Assembly (NCBI GenBank): GCA_023014365.1
Contig: JAEBUN010000009.1
Location: 124,001-188,000, forward strand
Reading direction: 5' to 3'
DNA from: Lepiota brunneoincarnata
Lineage: Eukaryota; Basidiomycota; Agaricomycetes; Agaricales; Agaricaceae
Length of the DNA stretch: 64,000 bases
Of this stretch, positions 1-8,076 are shown one piece after another. The notes under the pieces are model-generated. The model was given only the letters and a program-made list of their open reading frames with translations. It ran no database searches and was not told the origin of the DNA. Positions within the stretch are counted from its first letter, which is position 1; every line of letters starts with the position of its first letter. The position numbers were made by a program, and so were the translations under genes.

Positions 1-2913
1 CGCCCTTACGACCTCCAGATTAACCTAGAGGATGGCGGTCAGCCTCCGGTCGGTACCATTTACTCCCTTTCACAATCAGAGCTTGGAGCTCTACGTGATT
101 TCATTGACGAACATTTATCTATTGGCTTCATTCGCCCCTCCACTTCTCCTCATGGAGCCCCGGTCCTCTTCGTCAAGAAAAAGGACGGCTCCCTCCGTTT
201 ATGTGTTGATTTTAGAGGTCTCAACCGTATTACCAAGAAGGATCGCTACCCCCTTCCGCTCATCTCCGACCTCTTAGACTCCCCTCGCAAAGCTCGCGTA
301 TATACCAAAATCGACCTCCGTCACGCTTACCATCTAGTCCGCGTTGCTGACGGCGACGAATGGAAGACCGCCTTTCGGACCCGCTACGGCTCCTTCGAAT
401 GGATGGTTATGCCTTTCGGCCTCACCAATGCCCCCGCCACCTTCCAGCGGTTCATGAACGATATATTCAAGGACATGCTCGACGTCTGCGTTACTATTTA
501 CCTTGACGACATTCTGATATACTCCGACAATCATAGTATCCATCGTGACCAAGTCAAGGAGGTCCTCAAGCGGCTCCGACAACACGGCCTATACGCCCGC
601 CCCGACAAATGCCAATTCCACTCTGACACAGTGGAATACCTCGGCTACATTCTTTCCCCCGACGGTCTCCGAATGGACCAATCCAAGGTCAAGACCATCC
701 AGGAGTGGCCTGAACCTAAGAAAGTCAAGGACATCCAGTCCTTCTTAGGTTTCGCCAATTTCTACCGTCGCTTCATTCACGGTTACTCCGACATCGTCGT
801 TCCGCTCACCCGCCTCACCCGCAAAGATGTGAAATGGAATTTCACCGACGAATGCCGCAAATCCTTCAGTTCCCTGAAAGAAGCATTCATATCCGCCCCC
901 GTCCTCACTCCTTGGGCCCCCGATGCTCAGATCATTGTCGAGACCGACGCCTCCGACTACGCCCTTGCGGCTATCCTCTCTATCATCACCGATGACGGAG
1001 AGGTTCACCCCGTTGCATTCCATTCCCGCACCTTTAACACGGCCGAACTTAATTATGACACCCACGACAAGGAACTCCTGGCGATATTCGAGGCTTTTCG
1101 TATCTGGCGGCACTATCTTGAGGGTGCCCCTCTTACTATTGATGTAGTCACCGACCACAAAAACCTTGAATACTTCTGCACCACCAAAATCCTCACTTGC
1201 CGCCAAGCTCGTTGGTCCGAGTTCCTATCCCAGTTCCACCTCGTCATCCGTTTCCGACCCGGCCGCCTCGGTACCAAGCCTGACGCCCTAACTAGACGAT
1301 GGGACGTCTACCCTAAAGGGGGGAATAGCAACTATGCATCGGTCAACCCGCACAACTTCCGGCCTGTGTTCACTCATGAACAACTCGCGGCCTCCGTCCG
1401 TGCCACCACTCTTTACGCCCCTTCCCTTCGCGCAGCTGTAGTCATGGATCTCGACCAGCTACACCGCGATATCCTCGCCGCCCTACCAGCGGATCCGACC
1501 GCTTCCGCCCACCTTGCTAGCCCAGAAGGCCGTTGGTCAGTTAATGATAAAGGTTTCCTTCTACTAGACGACAGAATCTACGTCCCTGACGCCGACAATC
1601 TCCGACTTCGGGTCCTCCAGTACAAGCATGATCATGTCCTAGCCGGACACTTCGGTCAGAACAAAACGCTAGAACTCATCCGGTGCGAATACACCTGGCC
1701 TAGTGCCCGCACCTTCGTCAAGGATTTCTGTAAGTCTTGTGTCACCTGTATGAGGTCTAAACCCCAGCGCCACCGTCCCTACGGTCTCCTCAAACAACTC
1801 CCCATTCCCGAACGCCCTTGGAATTCAATCTCCATGGACTTCATCGAAAAACTCCCCGCCTCCTCCGGCTACGACGCCATCCTAGTAATCGTTGACAGAC
1901 TCACCAAGCAATCCCTCTTCATCCCGACTTATGATACCGTCACCTCCTCCGACCTCGCCCGCCTATTCGTCCTCCACGTCTTCTCCAAGCACGGCGTACC
2001 CGAACATGTTACCTCCGACCGCGGCTCCGAATTCGTCTCCCACTTCTTCCGCTCATTGGGACAAGCCCTCGATATGAAGTTACATTTCACTTCGGGCTAC
2101 CATCCAGAAGGCGACGGACAGACGGAACGCACCAACCAGACCCTCGAACAATATCTTCGGGTCTACTGTAACTACCAACAGGACAATTGGTCCGAATTAC
2201 TACCACTAGCCGAGTTCGCTTACAACAACGCTCCTAGTGCCACCACCGGTATCTCCCCGTTCTTCGCTAATAAAGGATACCATCCGAACATCACAGTTCA
2301 TCCTGAACGCGATCTCGCCTCCGCTCGGGCCCGCCATTTTGCTGTTGACCTCGACGACCTACACACCACCTTGAAGTCCGAAATAGCGCTAGCCCAGCAA
2401 CGTTATCAGACCTCCACCAACGCCCACCGACTCCCTGCCCCGGACTTCAAGGTTGGACAAAAGGTATTCGTGAAAGCCCAATTCTTCCGCACCACCTGTC
2501 CCTCCAAAAAACTCTCCGAAAAGTACCTTGGGCCTTATGAGATCATTGCACAAGCAGGTACTCACTCCCTTACACTCCGACTTCCCGACTCCATGCGTGG
2601 AGTACACCCAGTCTTCCATGTTTCCATGCTCGAACCAGCCACACCTAACACCATACCCGCCCGATCGGATCCGCCGCCCGCGCCGGTTTCCATTGACGGT
2701 GAACCAGAATACGAGATTGCCCACATCGTCGACTCTAAGATCGATCGGCGCCGCGCGTGCAAGCTCCTCTATAAAGTCATCTGGTTAGGTTACGAAGACA
2801 CTGAAGAAGAGTCCTCGTGGTTGCCAGCCACCGAGCTTGAACATGCTATAGATCTCATAGAGGCTTTTCATTCCTCTTACCCTGCAAAGCCTGGTCCTCT
2901 TCACTCACTTTGA
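1..2913 (+). CDS. pol: Family A Pol polyprotein (RT, RNase H, integrase, chromodomain), 5'-partial
   Basis: The frame is open from base 1 to TGA at 2911-2913, giving 970 residues of a longer polyprotein. Reverse transcriptase comes first, with VDFRGLN near residue 75 and the catalytic TIYLDDILIY near residue 166. RNase H follows (TDAS near 315, TDHKNLEYF near 386). Integrase has an HHCC finger (about 543-583, ending CKSCVTC) and a DDE core: D in SMDFIEKLP, D in TSDRGSEF, E in GDGQTERTNQ. A chromodomain ends the protein (about 905-960, WLGYEDTEEESSW). Chromovirus chromodomains are known to steer integration to heterochromatin. All catalytic residues seen are intact, so this part could be functional. 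The first methionine in the window is internal and is not a start. Confidence 0.96.
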   Translation, partial: RPYDLQINLEDGGQPPVGTIYSLSQSELGALRDFIDEHLSIGFIRPSTSPHGAPVLFVKKKDGSLRLCVDFRGLNRITKKDRYPLPLISDLLDSPRKARVYTKIDLRHAYHLVRVADGDEWKTAFRTRYGSFEWMVMPFGLTNAPATFQRFMNDIFKDMLDVCVTIYLDDILIYSDNHSIHRDQVKEVLKRLRQHGLYARPDKCQFHSDTVEYLGYILSPDGLRMDQSKVKTIQEWPEPKKVKDIQSFLGFANFYRRFIHGYSDIVVPLTRLTRKDVKWNFTDECRKSFSSLKEAFISAPVLTPWAPDAQIIVETDASDYALAAILSIITDDGEVHPVAFHSRTFNTAELNYDTHDKELLAIFEAFRIWRHYLEGAPLTIDVVTDHKNLEYFCTTKILTCRQARWSEFLSQFHLVIRFRPGRLGTKPDALTRRWDVYPKGGNSNYASVNPHNFRPVFTHEQLAASVRATTLYAPSLRAAVVMDLDQLHRDILAALPADPTASAHLASPEGRWSVNDKGFLLLDDRIYVPDADNLRLRVLQYKHDHVLAGHFGQNKTLELIRCEYTWPSARTFVKDFCKSCVTCMRSKPQRHRPYGLLKQLPIPERPWNSISMDFIEKLPASSGYDAILVIVDRLTKQSLFIPTYDTVTSSDLARLFVLHVFSKHGVPEHVTSDRGSEFVSHFFRSLGQALDMKLHFTSGYHPEGDGQTERTNQTLEQYLRVYCNYQQDNWSELLPLAEFAYNNAPSATTGISPFFANKGYHPNITVHPERDLASARARHFAVDLDDLHTTLKSEIALAQQRYQTSTNAHRLPAPDFKVGQKVFVKAQFFRTTCPSKKLSEKYLGPYEIIAQAGTHSLTLRLPDSMRGVHPVFHVSMLEPATPNTIPARSDPPPAPVSIDGEPEYEIAHIVDSKIDRRRACKLLYKVIWLGYEDTEEESSWLPATELEHAIDLIEAFHSSYPAKPGPLHSL

Positions 2914-2982
2914 GTTACTGACCACACATCACACCAAGAAACAACCATGTATTAAACAAACCCAAAAAACAACCCCGTACAA

Positions 2983-4068
2983 CTACCTATCGGTGTCGTC
3001 TCCAGAGAGCCCGGGCGACCCATTCACTTCTTCCATCAAATCCTGCACCTCCTCCTCCGAAGCGGGCCCGACACTCCCCTCCAAACCCTCCGTCTCCGAA
3101 AAATTTCCACTCAACCAATTTCCGTCCACCTGAGCCTCCCAACGCCGTAGTTGCTCGTAGCGGCCAGCAAGCGACCCCATCTTGTCGACCTTTTCCCCCA
3201 ACCGAGCGATGGACCGCTCAATTCGCACCTCCAGGATGTAGATTTTCTTGACGGTCTCCTGGTGCCTTTCTTCGATGAGCCGTTTCAACTCTACAAGGTC
3301 CATCAATTGGCATCCATGATAATACAGGATTCCTTACTCACCTTCGAATTGCTGGCCCAACAAACCTCCGGCTCCGCTCGGCTCCGTCTCTTCTTGACCC
3401 CCGCATCGTTTCTTCATTTTGCTACACCGTCGGCAACTCCTAGTGTTGCTGGGGCCTTTGTCAGCAATTATCATCGTAGAAACTCTTGTATTTACTTACC
3501 CGCCGGCAATCTCGCACCGGACCTCATCCCGCTGACATCTCCAGCACGGGTTATCGCCTCCGAATACGTGTTTGTTGCCCCGCCGCGGGGCCGCCCTCGC
3601 CTTTCCTTTTCCCTTTCCCTTTACCTCCGAACCTTCGGAGTCCTCCTCCTCCTCCTCCTCTTCGTCCCTCGCCGCGTCATCGCCCGTGTAATTCGGGTCG
3701 GACTCTTCATGGTCGACTTCCATGGGCTGCTCCGGCAGGCGGCTGGATGAAGCCGTCGTAGTCATCGCGACGAGTCGGGCCCGGATCGCCCGACGTTCGT
3801 CCTCAGCAGCTTCCTCTTGCTGTCGCCTGATCTCTTCCGCCCGTCGCTCCCTTGCCCGCTCCTCCGCTTGCCGTTGACGCAGTTCAATCATCCGTCGCCG
3901 TTCTTCCTCTTGGCGCTCTACCGCCAATCGCCGTTCCTCCTCTCGCCGTTCCTCCTCTTCCAACCTCTCGATCTCCAGCCGCATCCGCTCCTCCTGCTCC
4001 GCCTTTTCCCTCAGTAACTGCGCCTTGCGCTCCGCCGTGGTTGGTTGTCGAGACGATTGGCTGCTCAT
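2983..4068 (-). CDS. Spliced antisense gene of family A: coiled coil plus Zn2Cys6-like cluster
   Basis: Three exons join in frame on the minus strand: 4068-3500, 3439-3342 and 3290-2983. Introns of 60 and 51 bp have GTAAGT...TAG and GTGAGT...TAG borders. The spliced length is 975 nt (324 aa plus stop). The first 110 residues are a Glu/Arg-rich coiled coil, followed by an acidic stretch and a basic GKGKGKARAAPRRG patch. Then comes C-x2-C-x6-C-x6-C-x2-C-x6-C, the spacing of fungal binuclear Zn clusters; three cysteines are in exon 1 and three in exon 2. Exon 3 adds a second coiled coil and an acidic tail. The stop is 70 bp from the convergent pol stop, and the ATG lies 132 bp inside the 3' LTR. 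DNA binding is inferred from cysteine spacing only. Splicing was deduced by eye. Confidence 0.75.
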
Positions 4069-4200
4069 GGTGGTAGGAGGTCAAGTTGTGTATTTCCGGA
4101 CCGAACCAGTTTGCCAGTTTTTATACTTGGGCGGATGTCTTCCGATGGACCCGGTCTGGACCGCCTAGGGCCTCGAGGCTCGGCCCTAAAGGGGGGGCAC

Positions 4201-4834
4201 TGTCATATCCATGCCAACTATAAGTCTAATCACTTAAACTTCGGCTTCTCGACTCCATGTGTGTTCCACACAACAACCCTCTGCCCTCCGACTCGGCCCC
4301 GACTCACTCTGACCGCAACCCACTGCCCCGATCACGCGACCACCTCCACACGTGCCGTGGTCACCTGAACCTCGCTGTCTCCATTTCCCGTCCGTAGTCA
4401 AGATACGTTACCAGTCTCCATACCCGTACCGGTCTCCATTTCGTTTGTAATCCGTTTGTAACCATATGGGTCTCCGCTTCACTCCGCACGTAGTCAGTAC
4501 GAGTCATAGTTCGTAAGGCCAGTAGTATATATACTGTAGGTACTTGGCTTGTACTCCTCAGTCTGATAATCGAATCGAGCAGCGGACCAGTCCCCTGTTC
4601 CCTATCCTCCTCTCTCTCTGCCTCGCTCCGCTTCGGCCCCGACTTCCTGAAATACGGACTCGGACAGTAGGAGGGCACAGCACATAAGCTGAGGCCGCAA
4701 GTCCACTCTCCGCCCGAAGTACTCCGCCTCGGTCCCGCCATCTACGTACTGACGTCGTCCCGTCCCCCGGTTACCTTATACCAAGGATACCACCCCGACC
4801 CTCCACTTCGGTTCCGACCCGCACCGGCTCTAAC
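4201..4834 (+). repeat. Family A 3' LTR
   Basis: Starts TGTCATATCC right after a G-rich purine tract and ends CTCTAACA (TG...CA), 634 bp. The solo copies at 18184-18847 and 45956-46618 confirm both ends. A TATATATA at 4526-4533 is the probable core promoter, with transcription expected to start around 4556-4565. Confidence 0.93.
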
Positions 4835-5254
4835 AGTGTGCCCCCACTGCATCCATGTAATAGGTTTTCAGTTTTGTCAGTAGATGAAATAAAACCTATT
4901 TCTAACTCTTTACCAACTTCCAAAGACATACCACCACCTCCAAAAACTCCAGTGTAATATCCCTGCTGGGAATGCCACCTTCCAAAGAGACCAGTCATTG
5001 CCTACTCTGACTCAGAATCCAAATCCCTCCAGCTAACAGTGGAACTTGAGACCATTGACTCAGCAGAATGCAAAACAGTCAAGGCACTGATGGATTCCAG
5101 CACAACCAGTTCCTTCATTGACCAGGATTTTGTTTGTGCTGCTTGCCTCAGTACTCACCAGTTATCCAACCCCATTCTGGTATTCAATGTAGATAGGACT
5201 CTGAATGAGACTGGACAAATTTCCGAAGTAGTGGATGTGGTCTTGCACTATCAG
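4835..5254 (+). pseudogene. Fossil element C, left piece: gag end and retropepsin
   Basis: Translation around 5039-5254 gives ALMDSSTTSSFIDQDF, then a VFNVDRTLNETGQI-type stretch and VVDVVLHYQ. This is the layout of a Ty3/gypsy aspartic protease, with the catalytic DSGA changed to DSST. Upstream, 4840-5038 reads as degraded gag in several frames. The protease frame breaks off near 5254 and resumes near 23050 with AKCTLLAVTKLGRQELLLGF, the usual continuation of this domain. The gap is therefore filled by later insertions: a 430-bp unclassified segment plus elements B1 and B2. Confidence 0.75.
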
Positions 5255-5517
5255 ATCTTGGTTCAATTCTAAGACCTTGCACTTTCGCAGCTTGCTGCCC
5301 TATCTTCAGAGACAGCCAGCCTGATGCTTAAGTAAGGATCCGGCTAAGGAATTACATACAGACAGACAGATGAAAAAGCCATAGTGTAAAGGACTACACA
5401 GTGGGCCAGCTTCTCATCAGGTAACCATGCCATGAGGGGTCCCAAGTGGGAGAGATGCCCCAGGCCCAGCCCCCCCTTCCTACCTACCTGCACAGGGTCC
5501 TGGAGGCACTCTGGCAC
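5255..5517. other. Unclassified insertion into element C (first of three pieces)
   Basis: These bases do not continue the protease of element C. With B1 and B2 removed, the sequence continues at 13714-13855 and ends near 23049, giving one insertion of about 430 bp. No long ORF, LTR ends or convincing terminal repeats are visible. A GGTTCAATTCT at about 5258-5270 resembles a polymerase III B box, and the right part holds a tRNA-like stretch near 13812-13850, so a SINE-like origin is possible but unproven. Confidence 0.4.
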
Positions 5518-5902
5518 TGTTATCAGAAGTCTTATCAGAAGGACGGTTATTTTTAGTTTACATTCCCATGTCACTATGAAACCATCAGTAGTGTACATCA
5601 GAAAGACTATTCTTAGTATATGTCTCATGTTTCTTATCTCTGACTCATAGTTACTCTGGCCCGGACTATTATAGTAGGAGTACAGCCACACTTAGAAGTA
5701 TATAAGGATACAGTACAATACCTTGTATCCTTATCTTAGTGTTATACAGTTCTTGCCTCCTATAACTCTTTGCCTCTAAACCGGCTGGAATATAGTGCTC
5801 CGTCGTCTCCAAGTCACACTTAGTAGGACAGGACCAAGTCTGTATCGACATCCTGTGTCGAACCCCATGCTACTCATGAGTGAACCCCTAGCCCAGGTAA
5901 CA
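5518..5902 (+). repeat. B1 5' LTR
   Basis: 385 bp, TGTTATCAGAAG ... CAGGTAACA. It contains a TATA box (TATATAAG, 5699-5706), then a 9-bp stem (AAGGATACA/TGTATCCTT) and the presumed transcript start ATCTTAGTGTT (5733-5743). The same layout is present in the other family B LTRs. Confidence 0.95.
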
Positions 5903-5903
5903 A

Positions 5904-5914
5904 AACACTAAGAT
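5904..5914 (+). promoter_or_regulatory. B1 primer-binding site, complementary to the transcript's own 5' end
   Basis: AACACTAAGAT begins one base after the 5' LTR. It is the exact reverse complement of ATCTTAGTGTT at 5733-5743, about 27 bases beyond the end of the TATA box, where transcription should begin. In Tf1 of fission yeast the primer is the 5' end of the element's own mRNA. The same pairing is present in B2 and B3. No tRNA-type TGG start is seen at this site. Confidence 0.75.
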
Positions 5915-6042
5915 ACTCTGCTGCTTATCTCTTGCTCACCCTCTGCTCTACTCTGCTCTACTGATGTACTGAATGCGTCGAGGTACTCTAGTCATTCAAA
6001 ATGACATATGAAAGAAAACCACCCCTCTGTGTAGCCATCGCT

Positions 6043-6261
6043 ATGTCCCTCAACCTCTCCCTGCCAGAAGACCTGGCTTACCTACTCATTTTCGTCTTCA
6101 CCTCCACCACCATCCTCATTGCCTACTGAATAATTACCCTAGAACTCAAATGCATCATGTGCCCTTGCTACTGCTGTGTCATCAGATTGTGGAACCTGTA
6201 TTCAGGAATCTCCATCATTGCAACCCAATTTTTCATTCTTCTAGCAATAATCGATTGCTAG
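6043..6261 (+). pseudogene. B1 ORF0, small membrane-protein frame before gag
   Basis: The frame starts MSLNLSLPEDLAYLLIF and ends FFILLAIIDC with TAG at 6259-6261. It reads as two hydrophobic segments separated by a cysteine-rich loop (CIMCPCYCC). An in-frame TGA at 6127-6129 replaces the CAA of copy B2. The same small frame lies at this place in all three family B copies, before gag. I recognise no family. Because stop and start are in different contexts from gag, it is likely a separate product. Confidence 0.55.
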
Positions 6262-6275
6262 ACAACTACCACCAC

Positions 6276-8076
6276 ACCTCCCAAGAAATTCTTGGCCTGA
6301 GAAACTCCATCACATCCTCCCAAATCAAGAAGTAGAATCTCTGGATCAGGAACCCAAAATCCAGATCCCAGAAGAAACCCTATACCCACTCAAACACTGT
6401 CACCATTTTATCCCCCATCTCCATTCGACTCACCTACTCCAAGTGCATCAACACCTACATGCACTCAAACAAGTTTTGCTGAGGAACTAGCAGAACGACA
6501 AAGATTACAACATGAAAGAGAGTTAAAAGAACATTACAAACGAGAAGAAAGAAAACATAAACAAGCTAAAGAATATCATGCTAAAGTAAACCCACTAAAT
6601 GATTTTGAACTCCAAAAACTTGAATATGCCCTCAAACAACTGAGAGAACTTTCCCAATCAGAAGAAAACCTACTCACACGTCACAAATACACAGTAAATC
6701 AAGGAAGAACTCCCCCAGTAGACAACAACTCAGACATCTACATCACCAACAACAACCAATTGGAACCCAATCCTCAACCACCTGCATTACCTGCACCAGT
6801 ACAACCCTTAGCCCTACCGGCACCACCCATACAACCACTGCAACCACCAACACCACTGCTGCTGCCACCTGGACAAATACAAATAATGGCCACCGCACAA
6901 ACCTTAAAGGAGTTAGGACTCCTCAAACCCATCACTTTCAATGGAACCAGAAGACTCTTTGAAGACTGGATCTTCCAATGTGAAGTTTACATACTCGCTA
7001 ACGCAACTACCTACAACACTGACCTTGCCAGAACCTTATTTGTTCTTTTGACAATGCAATCAGGAGATGCCCAAGCCTGGGCCAGACAGTACCTCCATGA
7101 GAGGAACGCCCAAACCCAAGCAGGACAACCCATAGCCATGGAGTCATGGGACAACTTCACTGCCAGACTTAGGGCCAACTTCACCCTGGCAGATGAACAT
7201 GCATATGCACACACCAGACTTCAGACCCTGCACCAAGCAGGCAAACCAATGACAGAGTTCAATGCTCAATTCAAGGAACTTGTCCATCAATCTGGACTTA
7301 ACAAAGATCGCACACTCATCGATCTATACTGCAAGGCAATTGACTGCCATATTGCCATGAAAATTGATGAATCAGAAAATCCTCCAACAACTATCACCAC
7401 TTGGTATACCTGAACAAACAAACTCGATGATAACTTTCGTCATATCAATGCCCTATACGGCACCCCCAGAAACACATTTCCCCAAAGAAACCAATACCAA
7501 CCAAATCATGGACCAAACCACCCAAACAACAACATGCCCTATGCACAATTCTACCAAAGGAGTAACACTCCATGTTTCACCCCACAAGACCCACATGCCA
7601 TGGAAATAGACCATGCTGCAATGGAAGAAGGATTTGAAGATCCTTATCCCAAAATTCCACAACTGGAATATGCTGAAGAAGACTCCGCACCAGAACCATT
7701 GGAGTTAGATGCTGTTGTCACCAGACAGCAAATGAAATCATATCAGAACCAAGAATGCTTCCGATACGGAGCTAAGGACCATTGGGTCAGTAAATGCCCA
7801 CAACCACCACCAGCCAGATGCTTCCCAGGAATGTGCACCAATCCCCCTCACCCTGTGAGAAACCCCAACTGTCCTTTTCCTGGACAACAAAACACTTGTC
7901 CCGGATTTCCAAATCAGAACAACCAGTCATCACCCCAACACAAATACTCCCTTGCTGTTGCAGAAGTTGCATCTCAGATGTGTCAACTGGTTGATGAACT
8001 CAATCCCAAATTACAACAAGAACTCCACTCCATGCTAGCTGAGGATCCAGAGATGTGTCCATTCCAGGATTTTTAA
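6276..8076 (+). pseudogene. gag: B1 gag (capsid and zinc knuckle), decayed
   Basis: The frame begins near 6276, where copy B3 has ATG CCT CCA AAG AAG but B1 has lost the ATG. It encodes a Pro/Ser-rich head, a charged coiled coil (about 6470-6700), a capsid-like domain (LGLLKPITFNGTRRLFEDWI ... AQAWARQYLHERNA) and a C-terminal zinc knuckle. The knuckle reads CFRYGAKDHWVSKC, so the second cysteine is lost. A TGA near 7411 interrupts the frame. The TAA at 8074-8076 is conserved in all copies, and pol continues in the same frame beyond it. Confidence 0.85.

Larger units (their letters stand above)
1..4834 (+). mobile_element. Family A Ty3/gypsy chromovirus, 5' end outside window
   Basis: The element enters from the left edge inside reverse transcriptase and runs through RNase H, integrase and chromodomain to a stop at 2913, then an antisense gene, a purine tract (about 4189-4198) and the 3' LTR (4201-4834). 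The pol frame has no stop in 2.9 kb and is rich in CpG, unlike families B and C nearby, so this copy looks recent. It is inserted in fossil element C, whose sequence resumes at 4835. The 5' LTR, gag and protease lie outside the window, so the left target duplication cannot be checked; the right flank begins GTGTG. Two solo LTRs of the same family are in the window. Confidence 0.95.

Noticed and set aside
745..1206. 153-residue minus-strand ORF inside family A pol
   Set aside because: Shadow of the intact pol frame; no motif; the sense frame explains the sequence.
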